From contig JAXGGA010001138.1 of NCBI GenBank assembly GCA_038373865.1, forward strand, positions 103,581 through 167,580: DNA of 64,000 nucleotides, given 5' to 3'. The notes beneath the pieces are model-generated. The model was not told the DNA's origin. It ran no database searches and saw only the letters and a list, made by a program, of their open reading frames with translations. Shown piece after piece: positions 12,421 through 23,703 of the stretch. The stretch comes from Uloborus plumipes (taxonomy: Eukaryota > Arthropoda > Arachnida > Araneae > Uloboridae). Every line of letters starts with the position of its first letter. The first letter of the stretch is position 1. Made by a program: the position numbers and the translations under genes.

Positions 12421-13034
12421 AATACTGAGTAGGGTGGAGCGAAAAAAATGAATTTTTGATTTTCGTAAGCGGGTACCTTTCATTTACTGTGAATGAGGCT
12501 AAGTAACAATTCTGTAAAATATTTCAGTCTTGCGACGTCATCTTTAGTCTGCGCATTTGGCCTAAAGTTTTGAAATTTTTGATTTTTTTGAGATTTTTCA
12601 AATTTTTTAAAAAAATATTGCAAATGATAAAACTAGTGACAGGTGGTTATCAAATGGAAGAAAAAGGTTTTAAATATACAAGGAACTTTTTAAAATCCTT
12701 TTAGATTATAATTTCAGTCTGCGCAATGGGCCCAAAGTTCATCAAATTTTCCGATATTTTCAATATTGAGCAAAAATTTGATGATTTAATATTTCCTCTC
12801 AAAATTTAATTAAAGTGCCATCAAAACATTTTCTTAATCATTTTGTTGTTTCTTTGAACTACTCAACTCTTTGCTTGCTCATTGAAATTACCCAGGACTC
12901 ACCACGAGGAAGTGGCCGCACTTTGGGTGCCACCCGCGCTCCTCTTGCTTCCAACCAATGAGAGCACACATTTACATTTCTTAGACAAGTCAGGAACAAT
13001 AAATTGTTTCTTTGAGTAGGAAATTGTTTGCATT

Positions 13035-14560
13035 GGTTTTGATGGATGCACTACAAAGACAGGAAAATACAAAGGTGTAATACGGAAACTGGAAGAAAAA
13101 CTTGGTAGACCTCTGTAATGGGATATTTGCCAATTACATTTGAATGAACTTAATTTGCGGCATTTTTTTGCAAAAGCTAGATGGACCTACCAGTGGACCA
13201 AAGTGATTTTTTGGGCCTGTTGGACGAAGCTAAACAACATGTTATACTTTCAAATCAGTTCAATATGAACCTATAGAGTTTGTCATTGATCAGATCGATG
13301 GTGACAATAAAAATGATTTAAGTACTGAGCAACAGTAACTTCATGAGATGAGCAAGGTAGTTTTGACTGGGAAAATATCCAAAAAATTATGAAACAGAAG
13401 TCCAAGAAAGCTTTCCCAAGCCAGATGGTTGACTACAGCAAACATAATCTTTAGACTATAATTTTTAAAAGAGTTCGTAACTTTCGCGGTAAAAGTGTCC
13501 TTGCTCTTTTAGGATGAAGTGCAGACGTTACTAATTTAGCTATGAATTTGTGTGAGATTATAAAGAGTTACACTTATCTCTCCGGGAAAAAGCAGAAAAT
13601 TGTATTCACATCCATTCAAAACAATGTATACTTTGCACCCTAGAAATATGCTGTTATCGATATCAATATATATAAAAATGGATGTATGTATGTTTGTTCC
13701 TTATACAAATCCCAGTTTTCGTCGGATTTTCATCAAACTTGGCACAGAGGTTCCTTGATGCACTAGAATTCACATAGGCGGGGTTTTGAAATTTAAAAAA
13801 AATCCAAAAAGCTCAAAATTCAAATTTTTTGTCTCAAAATGGCCATTTTCTTTCAATTTTGAATAGATAGAGTAATAGAGATAAGCCTTTAAGCATACAA
13901 ATTGATAAAATTTAACACATTTAAATAGGAGTATTTTCCAACAAAGATTACGATTAACAATGAATTATCAATTTAAGGCTCACCTATTTCATTTTAGCAT
14001 GAAATAAGTTTTTATATTCCCATGTGGATAGAATTCATTCAAATATTTTTTAGAGCTATGTTGTATTAATAAGCACCCGGGCAACGCCGGGTAATAATCT
14101 AGTTAGTTCATAAGAGAGAGCATATAAAGAAACTTGTTTTAAATCGTATTATCAACGCTCAATCTAGAAAACAAACAAGCAAACAAGTGAGAACGCTTCA
14201 GATCCCAAAAATAGATAAAAATCTATTTTCATACATTACATACATAAATCAAAAATCAGAATACATCGATATGATTTCTTGTCATGATGTGGAAATTACA
14301 AAGCCACCTTTTACACGTAATTTAACAACACAATATTTACAAAGATTACTGGAAGCTGAGAATTTAAATATGATTTCTGAATGCGCTCTTTTTAAACTTC
14401 CATTCAAGACTCAATCAGTTGAAAGAGCTGTCAAATAGGTCACAAGCTCTTCAAAATTGGTATGTAATCACAGGAAAAGAAAAAGGTTAGTAAAAACGAG
14501 GATATCTGACAGAAATGTTTGATCAATTTACGACACAAAGGAACAATTTAACTGTTAAAG
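13035..14560 (+). pseudogene. Broken transposon-encoded protein gene, split by a Helitron
   Basis: Frames at 13035-13168 read GFDGCTTKTGKYKGVIRKLE, then KLGRPL, a stop, WDICQLHLNELNLRHFF. After a frameshift (13177 on) they read LDGPTSGPK, a stop, FFGPVG. Beyond the Helitron, 14187-14438 reads on to LFKLPFKTQSVERAVK. From memory, these motifs (LGRPLQW..CLLH.NELPLRH.F, LDG.TSGP..FSGPIG, and a LPxxTQxVER.VK block near the C-terminus) occur together in uncharacterised, multicopy and probably transposon-borne proteins of arthropods and cnidarians. I cannot name the superfamily. At least two stops, one frameshift and the 440 bp insertion make it non-functional. Its position between inverted arms suggests it was the element's own gene. 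Confidence 0.55.
13663..14102 (+). mobile_element. Non-autonomous Helitron, family H2 copy 1
   Basis: Starts TCAATATATATAAAAATGG after A 13662 and ends with an ACCCGG-GCAACG-CCGGGT hairpin, AATAAT spacer and CTAG (14099-14102), followed by T 14103. It is 440 bp with no coding. The matching copy at 34832-35245 shares both ends and the interior. It is inserted into the broken gene at 13035-14560, so it is younger than that element. Confidence 0.85.
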
Positions 14561-14929
14561 ACATATCTAAGAAATGTAAATACGTGCTCGCATTGGTTGC
14601 AAGGAAGGGCTCACGTGTAGGACTCGAAGTGCTGTCACCTCCTCGTGGTGAGTCCTGGGTAGTTCCGCATGAGCTAGCGAATAGTTGCATGGTTCAAAGT
14701 AATAACAAAATGAATAAGAACAGGTTTGAAGACACTTCAAGTGAATATTGAGAGGAAATACTGAGTTAAATTTTTTTGAAAATATCGGAAAATTTGAACT
14801 TTGAGCGTAACGCACGAACTGAAATAATAATCTAAAATGGTTTTAAAAAAATCCTTGTATATTTCAAACCTTTTTCTTCCATTTAATAACCCTCGGTCAC
14901 TAGTTTTAGCATTCCCTAAACTCAAAACT

Positions 14930-15740
14930 TTTCATACATATTTTAAATAAACAATTAAAAATATTGAGTACGTCAACTCAAAAGTAGAAATATAAATATG
15001 AACAAAACTCAATTTTGAATATAAGATAATATTTATATGAGCTGAAAACTATAATTTTGAGAAAAAAGGATACTTTGCTATGTTCTTTTTTATATTTATA
15101 TTCCATTTCGAAATGCAATGAAATATAGTTAATTCAGCATGAAATGTAATGATTATTTTTTTTCTAGAAAGAGCGAAATAAATGTTTAGTATAAATTCAT
15201 CTCCTAAAACTGTAAGCATGTACAAACTCACTTTTTGACTTAAAATAAATGTTCATCCAAACTTGAAAGATTATTTTTTAAATTGTATTCAAAGGATTAC
15301 GCAGCAGTTTCAATTTACTTACATCACCAATTTAATTCTAAAGTACCACTGTCGTGATGTTAATAAAGTACCTTTCGCGCAACGCATTTCTGTGTGTGGA
15401 TACTTCATAGAAATAGTAAAAGCAGTAGTATTAAAAATTGCAGAGGAAACAAATTCTAATTTTTCTGTTCATATGAAAGTCACAGGTTGATTTGACAGAA
15501 AGGGATAAAAGTAATGGATTAGCTTTAATATTGTTCTCCGTACTTTTTTCAACTTCCGGTTTTTTTGCTAGAGATGCCGTTTTTCTTTTATTTGTAATGA
15601 CGTTGCTTCTGATTTGATTAAAGCATGAATTCTGAAAACTGGTTTATGTGAAATAAATAGCAAAAACTGTTTTGAAAGGCAATAATATATATATTTTTCT
15701 GCTCGTGTATCTCTATTTACTCTCAAGCCCACGCATACAT
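14930..15740. other. Unannotated AT-rich spacer
   Basis: No repeat ends or recognisable coding were seen. A 75-codon plus-strand frame at 15263-15490 has no recognised motif. Confidence 0.4.
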
Positions 15741-15743
15741 ATT

Positions 15744-15768
15744 CGCGCGCGCGCGTGTGCGTGTGTGT
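15744..15768. repeat. CG/TG dinucleotide microsatellite
   Basis: An alternating pyrimidine-purine tract of CG repeats grades into TG repeats. Such tracts can adopt Z-DNA. Confidence 0.85.
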
Positions 15769-15829
15769 TTTAAACCATTATCGAAAGACTACTTTCAAAT
15801 TGCAAAAGAAAAAAAAAAGACGACAGAGG

Positions 15830-16290
15830 GGCGTAGTGGCCCTAACCCTATGAGATCTAACCCTATTCCAGTTGGTGGATTTTCATGATGCAGAAAATTG
15901 ATAGCGTCCATGTCGTATGATTGATGTAAAAGGCATGTAAAAGATCCCTCGAGTACTTGTTAGGCTTATAGTATCTCTTGGCAAAATTAAATTCCTAGTG
16001 CAGTTTCGCATCGAAGGGAGCCCAGGTGCCTCCATTCAGTGGGGAAACTGGGCGTCAAAATTCTCGTGGCAGTTGCATTCTGCCGATTGTGGTGTCACAT
16101 GAAAGAGTGGGTGCCGTTCTTTAGGGAATGCACTGGTCTGAAAATGACATCACTCCCCGAGTGGCCCGTGTTCCTGTCACCGTAGTGACTCAAACAGCTG
16201 GACCCCTGGGGTGGTAGTCTGCAAATGACAAGTAGCTAAACGAAACCCCATTTGAAACAAACAAACAAAATTGCAAAAAAAAAAAAAAAA
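15830..16290 (+). mobile_element. SINE-like retroposon with AAAC/poly-A tail
   Basis: About 430 bp of distinctly GC-richer sequence, from GTAGTGGCCCTAACCC to CTAAACGAAACCCC, ends in a (CAAA)n tract and then about 15 adenines. Composition change plus a simple A-rich tail fits a retroposed unit. I did not find clear Pol III A and B boxes, so the head type (tRNA, 5S or 7SL) is unresolved. A similar CAAACGAAAC tail occurs at 48022-48063. Confidence 0.45.
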
Positions 16291-16299
16291 GAAGAGCCG

Positions 16300-18415
16300 A
16301 AATAACTTCTTACGAATGCGGGCCAAATGCAACTCTCGGTAGAACAGTCCTGATTTGGAAGAAAATTATATGATTGTAGTGGGACAGGGAAATGGAGATG
16401 CCAATTGTGAATATTAAATGAGCAGACTATTTTAGGAAGATAGCAGGGAAGGACGAAAATTTAACTTTTGTTAGAAATATTTTCTATTGTTTTTAATGAC
16501 ACATCAACGGCAATGATGCAACTATTGTCGAACATCAGTAATGATGATCTTGTACCGGATAAAAACTAAATTTTTGTTGAATTTCAAACTTTATATAAAG
16601 TGTTCGGCTTTAAAGAGAATTTTTTTTTCTTTGACCTTTTACGAAGTAATGCCACTTTTTTTTAAGCAGAATAAATTATGCAATAAAGCTATGAAGCTGG
16701 GTATGATTCAAAGGATGATAGTGAACTGTCGAGAGCCACTTCAAAAGACTGCTGACGGATTCTTTGTCTTGAATAGTTTGAATCTTATTAATTTTCGAAA
16801 TCGATGAAACCTTTTGGTCTGTGTGATTGGTAGGTAGCGGATTACGTGATCCGTTGTTATTACGTGACCAGTGAACCTTGTGTCTGGTGATGTCATGTTG
16901 CTTCAGGTAGCAACCCACGTGATTCTATTGATCAAGTTTTTTTTTCTTGTAGACGATAAGGCTTTTTGCAACGTTTTGCCTTTTGCTTCGGTTTACGCAT
17001 TTTATTTATAGAAGACTTGTTTTACTCAAAAAGACTATAATATCGGACAGCACATATCTTTTTTCTTACTTTTTAATGGTTTTTCCGTAGTCTTTTACAG
17101 TTTCTTAATTTTGTAGACGTGCTATTTTTTAAATTGCTATTTACCATGGTTTAAATGCCAGATATGTATAAAAATTTTGTTAGTTATCAAGTACAACATT
17201 CTAAAAAACTTTTGGTCTAGCAGTTGAAACATTTTTATCACTTTTTGACTTAGTACCAACTCTATACAATAGAATTTTCAAACAAATTTATACATATCTT
17301 TCTTCACATTTTACTTTACATTAAAAGTAGTTCTGGTAACTTTGAGAAGAAGAAAAAGTAGCGTAGGCAAACATTTTATTCCGCTGAAGCATTTTCAAAG
17401 CTATGAAAGATGAATAAATATAAAGTAAATTTTAATGCAATGTGACAAATAAAATGTACGATAACACATATGTCTGGAAAAAGCAACATGCATTTCCTTC
17501 AGCTTGAGATAAGTTTGAAAAGAATATTCGTACCGAATTTTTAAACGGAGAGAATGTTTTCTTCTTTTATCTTTTGATACGTATAAGTGTTTAATACTTT
17601 TAAGTTACTTAGTAGAACTCTAGAGTTTAAAAAATAACATTGCAATCGTGAGCGTTTATTCTAGGTTTTTATTTTCAGGAGAGTTAAAGATTGTGTTAGC
17701 AGAGTCTGCATTTTAGTGTTTTAAAAACATCATAATAGGTTAAAATTTTTAAAGCAGTAACTGGAAAGTAGCATCTTTTATAGCTATGACAAAAATTTCG
17801 TTATCTATCACGTATTTCGTTTTTATTTATATGAATTCTGCAACAGAGAGCGATCAATTTGGCCCCCAAACATATTGATATGCTTCTGAAAAATTGTGAA
17901 TGGTGTCATCTGAAAAAATAATAAATAAGATAGTATTCTTTATCCAACCATCCAAAAATTGGAAGTATTCAAAATTCCTCTTTTTGGATACAGATTTTGT
18001 GAGTTACAAAATGCTGTCGATGAATTTGTATAAGGTATGTGAGCCAAATAAGGCCATCCCCCATTGTTTCATATGGGGTTTAAAAAGACATTCTAGCTTG
18101 AGATTTTATCGTCTTTAGAAATCCAAAATGCTGATAAAGCGTTCTCAAAAGCAGTTTGTTATCAACGGGCGGATTTGTAGCTACAGTTATTACAAAAACT
18201 TCTCGTCGAAACTGCTTAATTTTTTTGCCGTAAATTTTGATTGTTCAAAGTTCACTGTAGTTAACTGGTACAAAAAAAAAGTAAATTGTTCAAGAAAGCC
18301 GTATATCTAGTTGGTGAATTCAAAAATGAAAATATTGTTGTGTGCTGTCATTTTTTAATACGCTTTTATTAGTTTCACATGTGGGTATGTCTGTACGTAA
18401 CTCTAAATAAAAAAT
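16300..18415. other. Unannotated AT-rich region
   Basis: No TE termini or conserved coding were identified. Several 60-90 codon frames (16541-16807, 17900-18118, 18128-18310) have no recognised motif and lack supporting context. Confidence 0.4.
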
Positions 18416-18418
18416 AAA

Positions 18419-18650
18419 ATTCACGCTCTTTGCAAACATAAATGTAACATATTTAATACTATTGTTAATACTAAAGGCTAAACTATATTATATGTTGATG
18501 AATTACAAGTGCATGTAAACTTAACGGATATTCATTAGTTTTGAAAATCAGATTGAAATCAGTTAGCGTATAATGAAATATAGTTTAACCTTTAGTATTA
18601 ATGATATTATAAAGTATATTTCTTTTATATTTGTGAAGAACGCAACTTTT
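18419..18650. mobile_element. Small palindromic element, MITE-like
   Basis: Left-arm sequence around TTAATACTAAAGGCTAAACT (about 18463) pairs with right-arm AGTTTAACCTTTAGTATTAA (about 18583). Weaker pairing extends outward to about 18419 and 18650. The inverted repeat has a central loop of about 80 bp and no coding. Exact ends and target duplication are not clear. Confidence 0.55.
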
Positions 18651-18699
18651 ATCTATTTAAGTTTCTCAGAGCGACTTTAAATTTCAGTTGTACGTTGAT

Positions 18700-19800
18700 C
18701 ACGGGACACGGGAGCGTCCCGCCCCGCCAAGAAAACTAAATACAAGCCGCCAAGAAATTTCTGTCGCCAAGAAAAATATAAAAGAGCGACTAAGGACTGA
18801 TTACGCGAGTAACCAAACCGGGGTTTTCCCCCTCTGTATCTCAACCCCATAAAGATGCCTAGAGTTCTTTTTTTGTATACTCAATCTCCAGCGGCCACTA
18901 ACGGCACATACTAAAGCAAAACATCCAGGACCCTCAGGGGGAAGGGTGATAAAGGTTAAAAAATCGCTATTTTTCGCACTTTTTAAAAATTGTTTGACAG
19001 GGGTCCAGACTAAACGGTAACTCGGATTGAGCTCTGCTTTTGCACCCACATTTATTTTGTCCCAAAGCTCGGCATAGGGGATTTTTCGACCCCCCCCATC
19101 CCTCCCCCCTCGTTTTTATTTTCCGTATCTTTTCTCCCCGGGGGTCCTTAGTGTTGATTTTTGGTATGAATATTCTCGATGAGACATTGAGGACGTTTTC
19201 CTAAAATTTACCCCCCGGGGTCATCGCACCCCGGAGTTATTAATGCTTAAAATTGGTCCGATTTCTATCTACTAGCTCTGTTCAACATCTGAGCATTTAT
19301 GTTGTCATTGTTGGGCGACGAGGAAAGAAAACTCAATGATTTATAATTTCATCTGTTGCCAGTTTCTATTTGTTAACAAATAAAATATTTGTAATTGATT
19401 TTATTGCATAAGGCTTTTAAAAGGGATCTTCAATTTAGTTCATTTTAATATGAGATCGGCAGTAAGGGTTTTTTTTTTTTTTTTAACTTTTAATTTAATC
19501 GTAGTATTGTTAGCAACTAGCTTTGTTTTGCGTCGGTTCGGGTGGTACATTGTGATTGATTTCAAATTTATCCTAGACTGAAGAAGATCCTTGAACTTTT
19601 GCACCAAATGCATGCCGCCAAGAAAACCACATATGTCGGACCGCCAAGAAAAATGTTGAAGGAAAAAAAAAAACATGCAAAGTAAATTTTGAAGAGAAAA
19701 AAAAAACAGGCAAAGAAATAATATTAATGCAAAAACATGTGATATCTCCCCAAAAACAACAGTGTTGTAAAAAAATCCCCGCCAAGAAAACCTTAAATAC
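18700..19800. repeat. Dispersed CCGCCAAGAAAA motif cluster
   Basis: The core CGCCAAGAAAA (or one mismatch) recurs near 18726, 18750, 18766, 19617, 19640 and 19782, the last inside the adjoining palindrome with its mirror copy near 20077. Spacing is irregular, so this is not a simple tandem repeat. Between the clusters are GC-rich blocks with CCCCGGGG-type palindromes (19130-19235). It could be remnants of several related elements sharing a terminal sequence. Confidence 0.5.
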
Positions 19801-20115
19801 TCAGCCTTAAAAAGTTATGATATCGAGTTTTCCCGCCAAGTTTGTGCCAAACTACAACTAACCTGTATGTATAGTTCTTTTAAATTGTTTTCAGTCCTGC
19901 CAGGCGGGAAGTTTGTACTCATTAAGCAACCACCTCACAAGACAAAGCTTCCCGCCTGGCAGGAATGAAAACAATTTAAAAGAACTATACATACAGGTTA
20001 GTTGTAGTTTGGCATAAACTTGGCGGGAAAACTCGATATCATAACTTTTTAAGGCTGAGTATTTAAGGTTTTCTTGGCGGGGGATATTTTTACAACACTG
20101 TTGTTTTTGGGGAGA
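19745..20115. mobile_element. Near-perfect 371 bp palindrome with TA target duplication
   Basis: Arms at 19745-19915 and 19942-20115 are almost identical in inverse, around a spacer of about 26 bp. Termini read TCTCCCCAAAAACAAC and its complement, flanked by TA on both sides (19743-19744 and 20116-20117). The element carries CGCCAAGAAAACC and CCTGCCAGGCGGGAA blocks and no coding. The TA duplication suggests the Tc1/mariner superfamily, but the terminus is not diagnostic. Confidence 0.75.
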
Positions 20116-20249
20116 TAAATTAGTTACGAAGAAAGTTTGACTAAAAAATTACAAAATTAACTCTAAAAGCGTATTTATTAGTTTTTTTAAACTATATTAA
20201 TAATCATTTCCTGTGATTTTATGATCCCGTGCTGTGTATGTTGCACCTG

Positions 20250-20575
20250 TGAGCACGAATTGTGCACAGGAGTGACCAAAAACAAAAAGTAATACTGTCT
20301 GTTTGCGTTTTGTGCGCCTGGCAGCCGCGAACGCTTTCATCTGAAAAAGGAGAGATAGGTTTAGGATGCGCACTTTCCGATGCCTTCAGCTTTTGTTCGA
20401 TTGCTACTTCCTCGTTGCATTTCCCCCTATTTCGCGAGAGTCAGAAGAGACTTGGCGCGTGCGCAGATGATTCGGAGGTGGCACGAAAATTTTTTAGACA
20501 GTAACTTATCGGTGACCAGAATGTGACAACTGATCATCTTCCTTCCCATTGAAGTAAATATGACATTTTTGGTAA
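20250..20575 (+). other. GC-richer island, possible promoter and first exon
   Basis: This stretch is richer in G+C and CpG than its surroundings and contains GGCGCGTGCGCAG at 20454-20466, which resembles the NRF-1 binding consensus. An 80-codon plus-strand frame covers 20262-20504. Further on, an ATG at 20560 is followed three codons later by GGTAAGG, a good splice-donor match. This could be a host gene start, but no downstream exon was recognised and no protein family is suggested. The evidence is weak. Confidence 0.2.
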
Positions 20576-20579
20576 GGTC

Positions 20580-21310
20580 TTTTAAGTTTAGCAAATGCAA
20601 TTTCATATGCTTTTATATGGATAGTAAAGAAAATTCAGTTTTTTTTCAGCTTTGATCTTTTTTGCGTTTTTTCAGAGTTGGGTTTGTTGGATTTTGACAT
20701 GGAATAATTATTTTCCTTTTCCTTCTTTTCTTTCTTTATTTTCTTGAGTAATATGTTGAAGGTACAAACTTTGGAGTCAAATAAATCATAAATGAGCAAA
20801 TACAAGATCATGAACCCTAAGGTGGCCTTATTTGGAGGACTTGTTATGATTTATCTGTAACAAGGTTTTTTTTTTTTATCAAGAGAAAGGATTTTACTCT
20901 GAGTAGTTTTTCAAAATATTTCAATTATGATCTCGGTTTTAAAGCAACTATCGGACTTTGGGAATATATGAAAAGCATAAAATGTAGGTTCTCTATAATT
21001 TCTGCTCTACTCGTTTGCTTTAAAAAATTGAAATTTTTTACAATTACATTATCAGTTATATCATCAATCATTCATTATTTACATTATAATTTATGGTAAT
21101 CCGCAAGTGTTTAAAATATTTTGTAGTTTATATTCAGTTACATTATTTTATTACGTAGCACTACATAGTTTGACTTGGAGAATATGAATCATTTTAATTG
21201 TATAAACAAATAAAAATGCTGCATCCTTTTCATTGCTAATACTGTTATTTACACAGATTTTTTTTTCCAACTTTTGTGGTGCAATGTATTAATTTTGTAT
21301 TGAATTCAAA
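20580..21310. other. Unannotated AT-rich spacer
   Basis: No TE ends, RNA gene or conserved coding were recognised. Confidence 0.4.
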
Positions 21311-21311
21311 G

Positions 21312-21622
21312 TTTTCACTGAAAACGGAAACTTGAAGCTAGAGTTTCGATTGATTATTTCATTCCACAGCATATGGGTGAACTAGATGTCGAATCAAAGT
21401 GTTAATCACTGTTGTTTATTCATTTCTTTTTTTATTTCTTGAATAGTATAAATTAACTTAAAAACCTTTTCACTGAAAACGGAAACTTGAAGCTAGAGTT
21501 TCGATTGATTATTTCATTCCACAGCATATGGGTGAACTAGATGTCGAATCAAAGTGTTAATCACTGTTGTTTATTCATTTCTTTTTTTATTTCTTGAATA
21601 GTATAAATTAACTTAAAAACCC
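21312..21622. repeat. Perfect-looking tandem duplication, 155 bp unit
   Basis: The unit starting TTTTCACTGAAAACGG at 21312 is repeated at 21467 with no differences that I can see. It is two adjacent copies only, with no coding. Near identity indicates a very recent duplication or an assembly artefact. Confidence 0.9.
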
Positions 21623-22022
21623 TTCTAATAAAGTTCTGTAGCCGAGCTCGCTAAGCTGTAATTAATCGTGGAACATTATCTAATTCTTTCCAAATTGCTA
21701 TTGGAAGATGAGAAACGCAGATTTTATACCATTCATTAATTACTGAGACTCAGTCACTAAAATCAGTTGAATTGATGAGGAGTGCTATTAAAAGTTACTT
21801 ACACGACATTAGGCTTTTATGCAAATTAAGCTTTAGATTTAGATTGTTTTAAAATCAGAAATTCACGATGAGTAAATATTTGTTAGTTTGAATTAATGTG
21901 GGGCTGAAAATTTGACAGTACTTCTTAATATTGCTGTAGGTATTACTTTTTTAGAGGGATAAAGTTTTAAATGCAAACAGTTGCATTTGTACTAATCACA
22001 CAATTCAAGTAATCCTGCTTAA

Positions 22023-22613
22023 CCTCTTCCCGGCTTTTCCCGAGCTGGACTCGGGCAAGCGAAATGTTCCATTCTGGCTCATCCCGAGCTCGGGCACTGT
22101 GAAAATTAACACTGCACAACCAGTCTTTCCCGAATTATTTCACATCTCCCTTTTATGGTTTCGGATGCTTTTATTTACTATTATTGATACTATATGGTAG
22201 CACTATACAATGTTTTGAGCTGTAGATTTAAGATCAGAGTAGGCGCCAACTCCAAAGTATAATGATTTCTGCCATACAGAAAGCCTACTTTACAGGTAAA
22301 TACTCTTTTATTACTCATTTATTTAAATATATATTTTTACATTTATTTTTAGGAAATGTTGAATGCGAATGATGCTATTATGTTTAAAAAGATATGTATG
22401 TATGAAAATAAGCATAAAAAAATTGACATTTTTTTGATCCGTAATCCCGAAATTACTCATTTATTTAAATAGATATTTTTACATTTATTTTTAGGAAATG
22501 TTGCATGCGAATGATGCTATTATGTTTAAAAAGATATGTATGTATGAAAATAAGCATAAAAAAAATGACATTTTTTGATCCGTAATCTCGAAATAAAATG
22601 AGCCTGGAAGGGG
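22023..22613. mobile_element. piggyBac-like non-autonomous element (TTAA target)
   Basis: Termini read CCTCTTCCCGGCTTTT on the left and, in complement, CCCCTTCCAGGCTCATTTT on the right. TTAA flanks both sides (22019-22022 and 22614-22617). TTAA targets with CCY-starting ends are characteristic of piggyBac. The left interior carries imperfect CCCGAGCT/AGCTCGGG hairpins. The right half is a tandem duplication of about 142 bp (about 22310-22452 and 22453-22593). It contains no transposase. Confidence 0.7.
22310..22593. repeat. Two-copy tandem duplication inside piggyBac-like element
   Basis: About 142 bp from TTACTCATTTATTTAAATA to CCGTAATCCCGAAA is repeated once with a handful of differences. 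The duplication lies wholly inside the TTAA-flanked element and probably arose after its formation. Confidence 0.85.
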
Positions 22614-22675
22614 TTAAATCGTTTCTGAAAATTGCATACATAAGTTTCCGTCTTACAAATTACTCCTGACGTCAT

Positions 22676-22845
22676 TGGGCCAGTCATTTAGGGGGGGGGG
22701 GGGGTCAGGGGGGTCAATTGCCCCCCCTGACTTTGAGACATCAATGTATTTATATATAAGTGGGCGTGGTTTTTGTTGTTTTCTGGTGAAATTGTATTGT
22801 GTTTTTACCCTCCCCCCCCTGGAAAAACTTGAAATGACGTCCCTG
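22676..22845. mobile_element. Short hAT-like MITE with GACGTCAT flanks
   Basis: The 8 bp GACGTCAT lies on both sides (22668-22675 and 22846-22853). The right terminus in complement reads CAGGGACGTCATTTC, and the left reads CCAGTCATTTAGGGG a few bases in. The interior has a G15-type run and its mirror C runs. A diverged relative may lie at 48890-49030 in the opposite orientation. The left terminus is imperfect, and the target sequence resembles the TIR itself, so boundaries are approximate. Confidence 0.5.
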
Positions 22846-23027
22846 GACGTCATCCACCAAATAACATATCAGGAAGTAAGACGTAGGTATATACATGCAT
22901 ATACACACATAGATATGGTCAGTTTTATGGTGTAGATAATAAAAAATTCTAGTGTTACTTATACTTATTTTTTACATCTTCGACAATTCTGCGACATACA
23001 CCTTGTTAAGTTTTGCATTAGCTTGCG

Positions 23028-23703
23028 CAGTGGCGGATTTACCATGTCGAAATGTCTCATATGTGAGTGGCTCCAAAAGGAAGACAAAAATGTATATGAT
23101 ACATGTTTTCCATAGTTCTGTAATAGACAAAAGGGCCCCCAAAAATGCATTGCGACGGGCCTCGGAACCTTTAACCCATTAATGCCCGGTAACCTAAAAA
23201 AGGGACGCTTGTTAGTTACTGCATACGAAAACCTGTAACGGGTATATCATACGGGTAAAGCTGTTTTTCACAAGTTAAATAGTCCTTCTTCTTGAGAAAA
23301 CCAGATACAGTCACTAGTTGCACATCAGAGTTTATTTATTGACAGCTATTTTTAGACATCAGTCAAGTGACGATCCAGCATGGGTAGCCGCAGAAAGTAA
23401 GTGTTTTTTGCGAACTCATTTTTCATAAAATTAAACTATTTTAAAATGATTTGCTTAAAATTGATCACAGATGCCTTCTGTAATGTTACTTTGCAAAAGT
23501 AAATTCAAGTGAGGTCGTATTTTGCTCACATATCTGCCCAGTGACCCTTAAACAGGACGTTAAATAACTTAATAAATATGGCAACGGCGATCTATTTTAC
23601 GCCTAAAATGCATGTAAAGCATTCCAAGTAAGAGTTTTAAGCAGATAAAATTGAAAAAAATTGTTAAAAAAAACTTGGGCATAAATGGGTTAATCCGCCA
23701 CTG
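23028..23703. mobile_element. hAT-like MITE interrupted by a TTAA element
   Basis: The left end CAGTGGCGGATTTA and right end TAATCCGCCACTG are inverted repeats, flanked by AGCTTGCG and AGATTACG (6 of 8 identical). That is an eroded 8 bp target duplication typical of hAT elements. The element is split by the insertion at 23175-23689. No transposase is present. Confidence 0.7.
23175..23689. mobile_element. piggyBac-like MITE nested in a hAT-like MITE
   Basis: The left end CCCATTAATGCCC and right end GGGCATAAATGGG are inverted repeats, flanked on each side by TTAA (23171-23174 and 23690-23693). It is 515 bp, non-coding. The host sequence on either side joins into the hAT-like element around it, so this insertion is the younger event. 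Confidence 0.8.

Larger units (their letters stand above)
12430..14925 (+). mobile_element. Decayed transposon with long inverted arms
   Basis: Inverted arms of about 340-370 bp (about 12600-12975 and 14585-14925) match in reverse complement over several blocks, including a CAAGGATTTTT-like segment and a GGACTCACCACGAGGA segment. They enclose a broken gene at 13035-14560. A Helitron (13663-14102) has split it. The left side may extend to the GTAGGGTGGAGCG sequence near 12430, for which I find no clear partner on the right. The superfamily is not identified. Confidence 0.6.
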
